Below, piece after piece: positions 54,736 to 64,000 of a DNA stretch of 64,000 bases (within the stretch, counting starts at the first letter, position 1; each line of letters opens with the position of its first letter). Under the pieces are notes generated by a model. That model was given only the letters and a program-made list of their open reading frames with translations. It did not search any database and was not told the origin of the DNA. The translations under genes and the position numbers were made by a program. The stretch is from Saprospiraceae bacterium (GTDB lineage: Bacteria > Bacteroidota > Bacteroidia > Chitinophagales > Saprospiraceae), in the NCBI GenBank assembly GCA_016722285.1, contig JADKGI010000013.1:1-64000 (forward strand), read 5' to 3'.

Positions 54736-57619
54736 ATGCAAGGAAAAGGATTAGTAAAATTATTTTTAATATTAATTTCATCAGTTTGTTTACTTCAGTT
54801 TGCATATTTTATACCCACTAATCGGGTTGAAAATGCTGCTGAGGAATACGCAATGAAATTTGCTGGTACCAACACGGATGCTAGTGCAAATAAAGAATAT
54901 AAAATGGCAAAAGCTAAGTATCTTGATTCTGTTTCAGGACTTAAGCTTTTTACCATTCCCATGATCAAGTCATATACTTACAGTGATCTCAAAAAACAAC
55001 AATTAGCACTGGGACTTGACCTTAAGGGTGGAATGAGTGCTGTCTTACAGGTTGATTTGGCTGATTTTCTTAAGTCATTGGCTGGCAGAAATGCTAATAA
55101 TGCGGATTTTCAAAAGGCACTTGATAATGCTAACCAAGCATTAAAGAGCTCTCAATCAGACTATATAACTTTATTTTCAGATGAATTCCGGAAACTTGCC
55201 GGAAATGATAAACTTGCAAGAATTTTTGCCAGAAGTGAAACTTTGGGTGAAATAAATACCGCATCAGATGATGGAGTTGTCACCAGATTACTCAGACAAA
55301 AAGCAAATGAGACTGTAAAACTTACATTTGAGCGTTTGAAGAAGAGAATTGATAAATTAGGTGTAGCTCAACCCAACGTTTCGCTGGACCCAAATAGAGA
55401 TATAATTATTGTTGAGATGCCAGGAATTGACAATCCTGCCAGAGCGCGTCAATTTTTGCAGGCAAGTGCCAAACTTGAATTTTGGGAGACATTCCGATAT
55501 TCTGATCCGGGTATTTCTCAAGCTTTGCAACTGGCGGATGTAGCATCCAATTCCGGTTTGTCATCTTCGGATAGTTCCAGTATAAGCATAGCATCAGAAT
55601 GTGCTATCACTTTTTCCGAAAAATTCAAAATTCATGTGGTCATATAAACCATCTCAGGACGGAAACGGTGTATTGACGTCCAATTATGAGTTATATCTTA
55701 TCAAGAAACAAACCAATACTGATGAAGCACCACTTGATGGTGACGTTGTTACCAGTGGCGTTCAGACATTAAACCCGGTAAACGGTGAAGTGGAGGTAAA
55801 TCTTAGAATGAACGCTGCGGGCGCAAAAAAATGGGCGGAAATGACCACTAAGGCTGCTAATGATGGAAATCGTGAAATCGCTATAGCATTGGATAATGAG
55901 GTGGTATCCGCTCCTAGAGTCAATGGGGCTATTACTCAGGGCTCTTCGTCTATTACTGGTAATTTTTCAGTTGACGAAGCGGTGGATTTTGCAAGTATAT
56001 TAGAGGTAGGGAAGTTGCCTGCCAGGACAAACATTATTCAGGAATCCAACGTAGGGCCTTCACTCGGTAAAGCAAATATTACAAAAAGTGTAAATTCATT
56101 ACTTATAGGATTTCTGTTGGTTATATTAACTATGCTTGCTTATTATGCGGGTGCTGGAATTATTGCAATTGTTTCACTTCTATTAAACGTGTTTTTGATT
56201 TTCGGTACTTTATCGAGTTTTGGTACGGTTTTGACTTTGTCCGGAATAGCAGGTATCGTTTTGACTATTGGTATGGCTGTTGATGCCAATGTGATCATAT
56301 ATGAAAGAATTAAAGAAGAATTAGCTGCAGGTAAGTCTCTAAAACAGGCAGTCACTGATGGATTTTATCATTCATACTCGGCTATTATAGACGCCAATGT
56401 CACTACAGTACTCACAGCGATGATACTTGCTTACTTTGGGCTTGGACCAGTTAAAGGATTTGCTGTAGTATTAATCATAGGTGTACTTTGCTCTGTATTT
56501 ACGGCAGTATTCATATCCAGACTTATTATTGAATGGTGGTTAGGAAAAGGTAAGGACATTTCTTTCTGGACTAATTTTTCAAAAGGTGCATTTAAGAATA
56601 TCAATATCAACTGGATTGGAAAACGTAAAATAGCATACGTATTTTCAGGAGCCATCATTTTGGCCGGAATTGTGTCGATGTTTACCCGAGGATTTGATCT
56701 GGGTGTAGATTACAAAGGTGGATTCTCCTATAATATTCAATTTTTAAGTAGTGATGGAATGAACTCTGATAAACTCAGAGATGGACTTACAAAATCATTT
56801 GGGACTGCGCCGGTAGTAAAACAAGTGGATGCAGACAATACTTTTCAGGTTACTACATCCTATCTTATTTCAGAAACTGCTGAAGATACTCCGGCAAGAG
56901 TTATGGCAAAATTATTTGAGGGTGTTTCAAGTATATCAGGAAGTAAAGTTTCGCTTGAAGATTTTTCAAATACTGAAACAGAAGCTGATAAGGTACACAT
57001 TATTAGTTCTGCACAAGTAGGACCAACCATTGCAGATGATCTGAAAAGAAGTTCATTATATGCCGGATTGTTTGCCTTGCTTGCTGTATTTTTATACATA
57101 CTTCTCAGATTTAGTAAATGGCAGTATAGTGCAGGTGCCATTATAGCATTGTTTCACGATGCCCTGTTTGTACTCAGCATATTTTCACTATTTTATGGAA
57201 TTTTGCCATTTTCTTTGGAGGTAGATCAAGCTTTTATTGCAGCTATCCTCACTGTGATTGGTTATTCAATCAATGATACTGTAATCATCTTTGACCGGAT
57301 AAGGGAATATTTCAGTTTACATGTTGCCGACACAAAAGATGAAATTATAAATAGAGCCATAAATAGTACATTATCCAGGACATTAATGACAGCTTTCACA
57401 ACCGTTGTGGTAATCCTGATATTGTTCTTATTCGGAGGTGCCAGCATTAAAGGGTTTGCGTTTGCTCTACTTATTGGTATCGTAGTTGGAACATATTCAT
57501 CTGTGTTTATTGCAGCTCCGATTCTTCATGATCTGGCTTCGGATCTTAAGATCACCAAAAAGATTAAGCCAAGAGCAAATAAGCAGGATGGTAAGGCCTT
57601 CTCCAGAGCTGCAAAATAA
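54736..57619 (+). CDS. secDF: Fused protein-export membrane protein SecDF (one frameshift)
   Basis: Proton-driven accessory of the Sec translocon, with SecD and SecF fused as usual in Bacteroidota. The SecD half has the P1 head (LGLDLKGGMSAVLQVDL, RIDKLGVAQPNVSLDP, EMPGIDNPARARQFL) and the helices with AVDANVIIYERIKEEL. The SecF half has FDLGVDYKGGFSYNIQF and YSINDTVIIFDRIREYF. The frame slips near 55590-55600, where the first segment runs into CAITFSEKF and the correct frame continues LSLFPKNSKFMWSYKPSQDG. About 961 codons, normal. Essential-type function, so an indel error is far likelier than inactivation. ATG 54736 chosen (MQGKGLVKLF). Confidence 0.92.
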
Positions 57620-57650
57620 TTTAATTAGAATTTTTTAAATAGATATTCTA

Positions 57651-57690
57651 AAGAGAGGCAGGATTATTCAGCCTCTCTTTTTTATTTTAT
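57651..57690 (+). terminator. Rho-independent terminator of secDF
   Basis: AAGAGAGGC (57651-57659) and GCCTCTCTT (57671-57679) form a perfect 9-bp stem around an 11-base loop, followed by TTTTTATTTTAT. Confidence 0.9.
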
Positions 57691-57696
57691 CGATGC

Positions 57697-58707
57697 TTAA
57701 AATGCCATCCTTGATAAGGGAGTAACCATCTGATTTGCAAATTCACCGTTTAGGTATTTATAATAACCCGCAATTCCGATCATGCCGGCATTATCGGTAC
57801 AAAATTCAAAGGCTGGGATATAGGTTTTCCAACCCATCGAATTACCAGTTTCAATCAGTCTTTTTCTCAGATGAGAATTGGCTGACACTCCTCCGGCAAT
57901 TCCTATTGATTTAATTCCAGTAATTTTACTTGCTTTAATTATTTTGTTGATGAGTATATCTACAATGGATGTTTGTACTGAGCAGCATATATCATTCAAA
58001 TTTTCCTTAATAAAATCGGGGTTTGAAGCAATTCCTTTTTGTAGGAAGTGTAAAATCGAAGTCTTTAATCCGCTAAAACTAAAATTAAGACCAGCCACCT
58101 GAGGCTCAGGAAAAGGAAAAATAGCTGAGCCTTGTATTGATAATTGGTCAATTATCGGTCCGGCCGGATAATCAAGTCCCAGCATTTTTCCCGTTTTGTC
58201 AAACGCCTCTCCGGCAGCATCATCTAAAGAATTTCCAAGAACTTCCATTTCAGTGTAACCGTTAACAAGTACAATCTGTGTATGTCCACCTGAAACAGTC
58301 AGGCAAAGAAATGGAAATGGTGGCTTTTGTTCTGAAGTAAAGTGTGCCAAAACATGAGCATGCATATGATGCACTTCAATCATAGGCAAATCCAAACACA
58401 GAGCCAATGCTTTAGCTACAGAAACACCGACGATCAAACTACCTAATAGTCCCGGACCTTTAGTAAATGCTATTGCATCTATATCAGAAATAGTAATACC
58501 AGCAGCTTGCAATGAAGCGTCAATAACAGGAATAATATTGAGCAGATGTTGGCGACTTGCCAGTTCAGGTACGACCCCTCCATACTGACGATGTACATCC
58601 TGATTTGCTGTTATGTTGCATATGACTATGCCATCCTTTACAACAGCCGCGCTTGTGTCATCGCAAGATGATTCGATAGCAAGTATATATGTATTTTTTT
58701 TTAACAA
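57697..58707 (-). CDS. tsaD: tRNA N6-adenosine threonylcarbamoyltransferase
   Basis: Forms t6A37 in tRNAs decoding ANN codons, with TsaB/TsaE. ASKHA-fold motifs: ILAIESSCDDTSAAVV at the N-terminus, VVPELASRQH (about 43), the metal-binding HHMHAHVLAH (about 113), CLTVSGGHTQIVLV (about 134) and AGGVSANSHLR (about 269). The TTG at 58707 (giving LKKNTYILAIESS) is preferred to the longer frame from 58788, which crosses the promoter box. Confidence 0.94.
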   Translation of the reverse strand: MLKKNTYILAIESSCDDTSAAVVKDGIVICNITANQDVHRQYGGVVPELASRQHLLNIIPVIDASLQAAGITISDIDAIAFTKGPGLLGSLIVGVSVAKALALCLDLPMIEVHHMHAHVLAHFTSEQKPPFPFLCLTVSGGHTQIVLVNGYTEMEVLGNSLDDAAGEAFDKTGKMLGLDYPAGPIIDQLSIQGSAIFPFPEPQVAGLNFSFSGLKTSILHFLQKGIASNPDFIKENLNDICCSVQTSIVDILINKIIKASKITGIKSIGIAGGVSANSHLRKRLIETGNSMGWKTYIPAFEFCTDNAGMIGIAGYYKYLNGEFANQMVTPLSRMAF

Positions 58708-58764
58708 GATTATAAGATTAATTGTGTTAATTAAAAAAAATGAATAATTTTGCCAACGATACGC

Positions 58765-58772
58765 CAAAAGTA
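58765..58772 (-). promoter_or_regulatory. -7 box for tsaD
   Basis: TACTTTTG on the minus strand matches TAnnTTTG. It lies 57 bases before the chosen start and inside the over-extended frame, supporting the shorter protein. Confidence 0.4.
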
Positions 58773-58845
58773 GTATTTTGTGCATCATATATTTTGTATT
58801 TAACTTAAAATAACATTTTAATCACCAAAATTTTAAATTCATCAG

Positions 58846-59430
58846 ATGAGTAAAATAATTAACTTGGTTTTGATCCTGATAACTGCTGTACTGGCATACT
58901 GGCTTTATTCATCAATTAAGGAACCTATTGCATTTAATGAGATACTTGAAAAGCGAAAGCTAGGTGTCATAGCCAATTTGAAAAAGATTCAAATAGCCCA
59001 GGATGTATTCAGAATGGTGACTGGTCAATATGCCAATAGTTTTGACACTTTAGTTGATGTTTTAGAAAATGGGAAAATAGAAATTGTAAAACTGGAAGCG
59101 GATCCAAGTGATCCTACAAATCAGGATAAATTTGTTAAATCTGTTTCTTATGTGCTGGCTAAAGACAGCATTAAAAGCTTGCTAGGAGATATCAGTATTA
59201 GTGATTTGCGCTATGTACCTTATTCTAATAAAAAACAATTTGATATAGATGCTGATACCATCACTCAGCAGAATAATCTTTTACAGGTGGTTCAGGTTGG
59301 AACAAGATACAAAGACTTTATGGGTAAATATGGTGACCCAAGGTTTAAAAAATACAATAAGTTTTACGATCCTGAAAAATTGCTTAAGTTTGGTGATATG
59401 AACTCACCAAATACTAATGGTAACTGGTAA
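58846..59430 (+). CDS. Conserved hypothetical membrane-anchored protein
   Basis: 194 residues. One N-terminal helix (about 5-20, LVLILITAVLAYWLY) is followed by a soluble domain: KRKLGVIANLKKIQIAQDVF and RMVTGQYANSFDTLVDVLEN look helical and recall the N-terminal region of pilin/pseudopilin-like proteins, but there is no prepilin peptidase site. Function unknown. It is first of a run with the DUF3822 and rsmD genes, spaced 8 bases from the next. Confidence 0.65.
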   Translation: MSKIINLVLILITAVLAYWLYSSIKEPIAFNEILEKRKLGVIANLKKIQIAQDVFRMVTGQYANSFDTLVDVLENGKIEIVKLEADPSDPTNQDKFVKSVSYVLAKDSIKSLLGDISISDLRYVPYSNKKQFDIDADTITQQNNLLQVVQVGTRYKDFMGKYGDPRFKKYNKFYDPEKLLKFGDMNSPNTNGNW

Positions 59431-59438
59431 TCTGCATT

Positions 59439-60227
59439 ATGTTGCAGAGAGATTTTGATAATTCAGATGTCCAAAATAGAAATAAACTGTCTGTCATTTT
59501 ATTTGACGACAGTTTTTTTTATGCCATTATCTCATTTGAAAAGGAATTGGTCGCTCATACTTCCTTTGAAAAAATAAGGTATGGTGTTCCGAAAGATACC
59601 GAAAGTATCATGTCAGATATAAAATTAAGAAATTCTTACTCTGATATACATGTATTAACAGTACCAAAGCATTCTTTTATTTCTTCCTCAATCGATGAAG
59701 AATTACCTGGAGTTTTTCCGGTTTTGGAGTCTAAGGTTCAATATTTCGAGAAATTGGTTGGTCAGGATCTTTACCATTATTTTGGGTTATCGCATCAGCA
59801 GGAGAAGATTATTTCAGACCTATTTAGTAATTCTGATTATATTCTCAATTCAGCAACTTCCAAATTATCAAATTGGTTTGCAGGTAAATCAGATCAATTT
59901 ATCCATATTCATTTAGAAATATCCGTATTAATAATTTATATCCAAAACAATGGGCAATCTACCTACTACAATACTTTTCATGTAGAAGACGCAAATGATG
60001 CTTTATATTTTTCACTTGCCGCCAGTAAGTCATCAGGTATCAATTTAATGACGGACAGGCTGACTTTAAGTGGAACTATTGAACTGGATTCTAAATTATA
60101 TAATCACCTAACAGCTTACTTTGGAAATGTGGAAATAATAGCAGATTCGGGGGTTAAACTACATTCTAATGCAGAGGAAGAATTAAAGCCACATTATTAC
60201 TTCCTCCATTTTCTCAATATTTTATGA
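59439..60227 (+). CDS. DUF3822 family protein
   Basis: 262 residues, recognised as DUF3822, a Bacteroidota family with an ASKHA-like look that is commonly encoded next to rsmD (recollection). Segments: NKLSVILFDDSFFYAIISF near the N-terminus, VFPVLESKVQYFEKLVGQDL, and NLMTDRLTLSGTIELDSKLY later. Its stop overlaps the rsmD start as ATGA, so the two are coupled. Function not established. Confidence 0.75.
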   Translation: MLQRDFDNSDVQNRNKLSVILFDDSFFYAIISFEKELVAHTSFEKIRYGVPKDTESIMSDIKLRNSYSDIHVLTVPKHSFISSSIDEELPGVFPVLESKVQYFEKLVGQDLYHYFGLSHQQEKIISDLFSNSDYILNSATSKLSNWFAGKSDQFIHIHLEISVLIIYIQNNGQSTYYNTFHVEDANDALYFSLAASKSSGINLMTDRLTLSGTIELDSKLYNHLTAYFGNVEIIADSGVKLHSNAEEELKPHYYFLHFLNIL

Positions 60228-60760
60228 GGATTATTTCAGGCAAATTCAAAGGCAGAAAGTTTATACCACCTGCCCGAAATTGGCCAACCAGACCCACAAC
60301 AGATTTTGCTAAAGAAGGATTATTTAATATTCTGAATAACAGAATTAACTTTGAGGAGACGGTTATGCTCGACTTGTTTGGAGGTACAGGTAATCATAGT
60401 TACGAGTTTTTATCCCGTGGGTGCAAAGACGTTACGTATGTAGATAGTTTTAGAGGCTGTGTTACATTTGTTTTAAAAACCACAGAAGAATTAGGAATGC
60501 ACGATCATATTCAAATTATAAAGTCAGATGTTTTCAGGTTTTTGAAAACTAATATCAGACAGTTTGATTATATTTTTGCCGGACCGCCATATCCTTTGCC
60601 TAATTTGAATAGCATACCCGACGAGATATTTAATAGTAATGCAATACAAGAAAATGGGCTATTTGTCCTGGAGCATAATCCAAATCATAATTTCAAAGAT
60701 CATAGCAGATATTTTGAAGAGCGGAATTATGGCACGACAATATTTAGTTTTTTTAAATAA
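60224..60760 (+). CDS. rsmD: 16S rRNA (guanine-N2)-methyltransferase RsmD
   Basis: Methylates G966 of 16S rRNA (E. coli numbering). N-terminal RIISGKFKGRKFIPPA and RPTTDFAKEGLFNIL are diagnostic, SAM motif I is MLDLFGGTGNHSYEFLSRGC (about 48) and motif II is VTYVDSFRGCV. The catalytic motif is AGPPYPL (about 121), where most N2-methyltransferases have DPPY or NPPY. The Asp-to-Gly change may be a lineage variant. 178 residues, intact. Confidence 0.9.
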   Translation: MRIISGKFKGRKFIPPARNWPTRPTTDFAKEGLFNILNNRINFEETVMLDLFGGTGNHSYEFLSRGCKDVTYVDSFRGCVTFVLKTTEELGMHDHIQIIKSDVFRFLKTNIRQFDYIFAGPPYPLPNLNSIPDEIFNSNAIQENGLFVLEHNPNHNFKDHSRYFEERNYGTTIFSFFK

Positions 60761-60764
60761 TTGC

Positions 60765-62042
60765 TTAATATCCATATTTTTCTTTCCAGACCAATCTAAG
60801 ATATTCTGATTGCTTTTGTTCTGCATTATTAACCCCCGGAGAATAAAACTTTGTTCCGGAAATTTCGTCCGGGAGACATTCCATGTCAGAATAGTTACCT
60901 TTATAGTCATGGGCATATTGATATCCTTTGCCATAGCCAATGTCTTTCATTAATGCAGTAGGAGAATTCCTTAGATGTAATGGAATGGACAAGTCACCAG
61001 TTTGCTTCACAAGATTAATAGCTTTGTCGATAGCTTCATATGATGCATTACTTTTAGGAGAGCAGGCAAGATATATCGCTGTTTGCGACATGATAATTCT
61101 TCCTTCAGGCATACCAATTTGGTGGACAACCTGAAAACAAGTATTAGCCAGCAGTAAAGCGTTGGGATTAGCCAGTCCTATATCTTCAGAGGCTAAAATA
61201 ATCATTCTACGACAAATAAAGAGAGGATCTTCCCCTCCTGAGGTCATTCTGGCTAGATAATAGACAGATGCATTAGGGTCTGAGGCCCTCATTGATTTTA
61301 TGAAAGCCGATATGATATCGTAATGCTGTTCCCCGGCCTTATCGTATCGTGACAGATTCTCCTGTATTACTTTGAATACAAGATCATCTGTAATAATGCA
61401 CTTCTCTTCATGTTTAAATTGATTTACAACGAGTTCCAGACAATTGTACAGTTTTCTTCCGTCTCCGCCTGAAAGTTGGAGTATTGCAGTATAAGATTCT
61501 ATTTCTATCTTTTTTTTACTTATTTCTTCATCTTTTGAAATGGCATTTTCCAACATTTTAATCAGATCATTTTTCTCAAGAGGTTTAAGAATGTAAACAT
61601 GGCACCTGGACAATAGAGCTGATATTACTTCAAAAGACGGATTTTCAGTAGTAGCTCCTATCAGAGTGACGATTCCCTTTTCAACAGCACCTAATAATGA
61701 ATCTTGTTGTGATTTGCTGAACCTGTGGATTTCGTCTATAAATAATACAGGGTTAGGTCTTGAAAAAAATTTTTGTGATTTTGCCAGATCTATAACGTCT
61801 CTAATGTCTTTCACACCACTATTTATGGCAGATAAACTATGGAAAGGTCGATTCTGGGTATTAGCAATAACTGAAGCAAGGGTCGTTTTTCCCACTCCGG
61901 GAGGACCCCAAAGAATAAATGAAGGTAGGTTTCCTGATTCAATTACATTTCTCAATATGGCACCTTTTCCCACCAGATGTTCCTGTCCCACATAGTCATC
62001 CAGCGTTTTTGGCCGCATCCTTTCGGCTAATGGCAAATTCAT
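60765..62042 (-). CDS. rarA: Replication-associated recombination protein A (RarA/MgsA)
   Basis: AAA+ ATPase acting at stalled replication forks, a relative of the clamp loader. Walker A WGPPGVGKTTLAS (about 46), Walker B VLFIDEIHRFSKSQQDSLL (about 100), sensor TLIGATTENPSFEV (about 129) and arginine-finger ALLSRCHVY are in order. The C-terminal domain has MRASDPNASVYYLARM and MIILASEDIGLANP. ATG 62042 (MNLPLAERMRPKTL) is preferred over a GTG three codons upstream. Converges with rsmD with a 4-base gap. Confidence 0.95.
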   Translation of the reverse strand: MNLPLAERMRPKTLDDYVGQEHLVGKGAILRNVIESGNLPSFILWGPPGVGKTTLASVIANTQNRPFHSLSAINSGVKDIRDVIDLAKSQKFFSRPNPVLFIDEIHRFSKSQQDSLLGAVEKGIVTLIGATTENPSFEVISALLSRCHVYILKPLEKNDLIKMLENAISKDEEISKKKIEIESYTAILQLSGGDGRKLYNCLELVVNQFKHEEKCIITDDLVFKVIQENLSRYDKAGEQHYDIISAFIKSMRASDPNASVYYLARMTSGGEDPLFICRRMIILASEDIGLANPNALLLANTCFQVVHQIGMPEGRIIMSQTAIYLACSPKSNASYEAIDKAINLVKQTGDLSIPLHLRNSPTALMKDIGYGKGYQYAHDYKGNYSDMECLPDEISGTKFYSPGVNNAEQKQSEYLRLVWKEKYGY

Positions 62043-62185
62043 ATTAATCACTAATTTATTACTCTCAGACTTCCAACTGGCAAATATACCAATTGATTAA
62101 ATCAATTTTATCCAAAGCAATATTAACTATTTTATTCTGAAGATGGCACATTAATAATTGCAAAGTTATGTCTGGGTTATGATGT

Positions 62186-64000
62186 TTACTTCAATTCTGC
62201 CCTTACACCCAAAAAGCACCGGAATCCTTGTAATGCTGCATAATTATAAGTAGGGTCAAAAGTATAACCATACGGATTATCTACATTTATTTTTTTGTCA
62301 AACGGGTCAAATGGCCTTAAAATAGGGTCTTCAGGTCTGAAATTTAAAAGATTTTTTAAGCCGAAATAAATTTCAAATTCTTTATTGAATTTTTTAGTAA
62401 TCTGAACATTTTGAATGCTGAACCAAGGAGAATATTCCGATCTAAAATCATTGGGAACAACCGGAAGCCCCATAGGGCTGGTAATGGTACCAGTATAATC
62501 GAGTGTTAAATCCATTTTATTTATTGTATAACTCATGGTCCAGTTACCTGTAATATATGGTGTCTGGATTTGGCGGGTTTTAATCATCGCATTATCAAGT
62601 GGATTTTCTTCTTTCAGGTAAACATCCATGAGTGTCCCGCCTAACATAATCTTAAATCCATTCACGAAATTGAATTCAGAATTTAATGTCACTCCTTTAG
62701 AGATACTGTAGCCATTCAGGTTATTGTATATTATCTTGTTGGGGTCAGTGAAGAAATCAGCAACAATCCTGTTTGAAAAGTAAGTATAAAAATACTTCCA
62801 TCCAGCGTTAAAAATCCAAAATTTGGATAAAATCTCGATGTTTGATTAATATTAAAATTATAGGACTTTTCTGGATTCAGATTATCCTTAATCACAACTT
62901 CTCTTGCCCCGGTTAAGGCTGCATGGTCTTCACTGAATACATTGGCCACCCTGAAACCATTTCCAAAACCGATTCTAAAAGTATTATCTTTAGTTGGAGT
63001 CCACTGGTAATTTAGTCTTGGAGTAAAAATATTTCCATGATCTGAATTGTAATCATATCTGAATCCTGCAAGTAATTTGTGTTTAACTCCAAAACTTATC
63101 TCATCCTGTATGAAAATGCCGGGCAAGTATGTTTTTACTGGTTTATTAATATTATTATTTTCAGCTGAGGCTGTTACAGGTGTATTATCATCATAATAAA
63201 TATATCGAAAAGCCAATCCAGTGAGAAAGTCATGGTTTTTTAATGATTTATCCCATGTCAATTGTGTAAACCCTATCTGTTGTTTTGCGATATACCATGT
63301 AGTACCATAAACTGAATTTTGATCATGAAAATTATAAGAATAGGCCAGGTTAATTTTTTCTTTTAATGGAAATTGATAATTACCAATGAGTTCTATCCTG
63401 TTTGTTTTGATACTCTCCCCATATAAGCTATCCCCTCCACGAAATTCAGGTGTCCATTGCAATTCTCCTCCCCATCTATCTTCCCACACGTATCTAATTG
63501 CTAGAGAAGCCTTCCTGCTTTCCGTCCGTTTGAAATTCCACTTGTTGAATAATGAAACTCTTTTTTGCAGGGTGACATCGGTGAAATTGTCATGATTAAC
63601 ATCCCATATTTTATCAAAATGGAAGATATTGGCACTTAAGATTCCGATGGATTTTCCAACCTTAATTCTGGTACCTAAATCAATATTTACATCCTGATAA
63701 CTTGTACTATTGATATCCAGAGTGAGGCGACCGGAGGTTTCAGGGTTTTTGGTAATTACATTAATTAATCCTCCTACTGCCTCAGAACCGTACAGTGTTG
63801 AAGCCGGTCCTTTTACCACTTCTATTCGCTGAACAATACTATTGGGTATCCCCATAAGACCATAGACAGTTGATAAAGAAGAAACAATGGGCATACCATC
63901 AATCAGAACCATAGTGTAGGGTCCTTCCATCCCATTTATATGAATATCACCGGTATTGCAAACATTGCAATTTAATTGCGGCCTTACACCATTGATATTC
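62186..64000 (-). CDS. TonB-dependent receptor (5' end outside the window; one frameshift)
   Basis: Outer-membrane receptor, partial. At the right edge the plug domain reads CNVCNTGDIHINGMEGPYTM, then VLIDGMPIVSSLSTVYGLMG, RIEVVKGPASTLYGSEAVGG and LINVITKNPE. The barrel follows to the C-terminal VRAELK at 62186. The frame slips near 62793 at a T5 run; T6 would restore FYTYFSNRIVADFFTDPNKI and IYNNLNGYSISKGVTLNSEF. The CxxC in the plug (CNVCN) is notable. The ligand is not indicated; the start and any N-terminal extension lie beyond position 64000. Confidence 0.85.

Noticed and set aside
54736..57619. Programmed frameshift or two separate genes secD and secF
   Set aside because: The break falls inside the SecD head domain, not at the SecD/SecF junction, and the same kind of indel recurs in many unrelated genes of the window.
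1..64000. CRISPR array, prophage, complete IS or rRNA/tRNA genes
   Set aside because: I found no regularly spaced repeats, no transposase, integrase or phage structural genes, and no rRNA or tRNA-like sequence.

Overview
The window is AT-rich chromosomal DNA from a member of the Bacteroidota, probably a Saprospiraceae-like lineage (the family is inference). The signs are: repeated TAnnTTTG -7 promoter boxes just upstream of start codons; a fused SecDF; lineage-typical families (DUF2795, DUF3822, DUF5916, PIG-L deacetylase with a ThuA-like tail); TonB-dependent receptors; bacillithiol synthesis (BshC); and frequent TTG/GTG starts. I see no rRNA, tRNA, CRISPR array, prophage or complete insertion sequence. 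Most of the window is core metabolism and information processing.

Layout. 0.3-5.5 kb: a DksA/TraR-like protein, an acyltransferase with a Tat-signal aminotransferase, lysS and lspA, with a GC-rich hairpin-repeat island between the last two. 5.7-14 kb: an accessory stretch with a lipoprotein methyltransferase, a decayed sodium:solute symporter, a GDSL hydrolase, a DUF5916 outer-membrane protein, a PyrR-like protein, a two-gene Fe-S redox module and a MITE-like palindrome with probable target-site duplication. 14-24.9 kb: desaturase, DEAD-box helicase, typA, rsmF, an SSS symporter preceded by an unannotated 37-residue membrane protein, a PIG-L deacetylase and an NqrM-like protein. 25-29.5 kb: mazG, a class V aminotransferase fold protein, queA, a DUF2795 protein and cmk.

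29.8-35.3 kb holds the most unusual locus: two coiled-coil proteins (one membrane-anchored), a membrane-anchored substrate-binding protein fused to a C-terminal OmpA peptidoglycan-binding domain, an ABC permease with an extra C-terminal membrane segment, and its ATPase. It looks like an ABC system physically tied to the cell wall, with no function I can name. It is my candidate for an undescribed system.

35.4-46 kb: a VWA protein, dapF, an HtrA-type protease, an acyl-CoA carboxylase subunit, a TonB receptor, rpe, mltG and panB. 46-54.4 kb: a gene remnant, an SdiA-regulated-like lipoprotein, accD, bshC, a dienelactone hydrolase, pxpA-pxpB (no pxpC beside them), a cysteine desulfurase and a Kbp-like BON-LysM protein. 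54.7-64 kb: secDF, tsaD, a hypothetical protein, a DUF3822 protein, rsmD, rarA and a TonB receptor running off the right edge.

Reading caution: at least ten otherwise intact genes, including essential ones (secDF, bshC, plsC, the carboxyltransferase), are broken by one-base indels, mostly in homopolymers. This pattern fits uncorrected long-read sequence better than real gene death. I therefore annotate those as single frameshifted genes. Only the symporter at 6.6-7.3 kb, which has a large internal deletion and a point stop, and the remnant near 46.3 kb are called pseudogenes.
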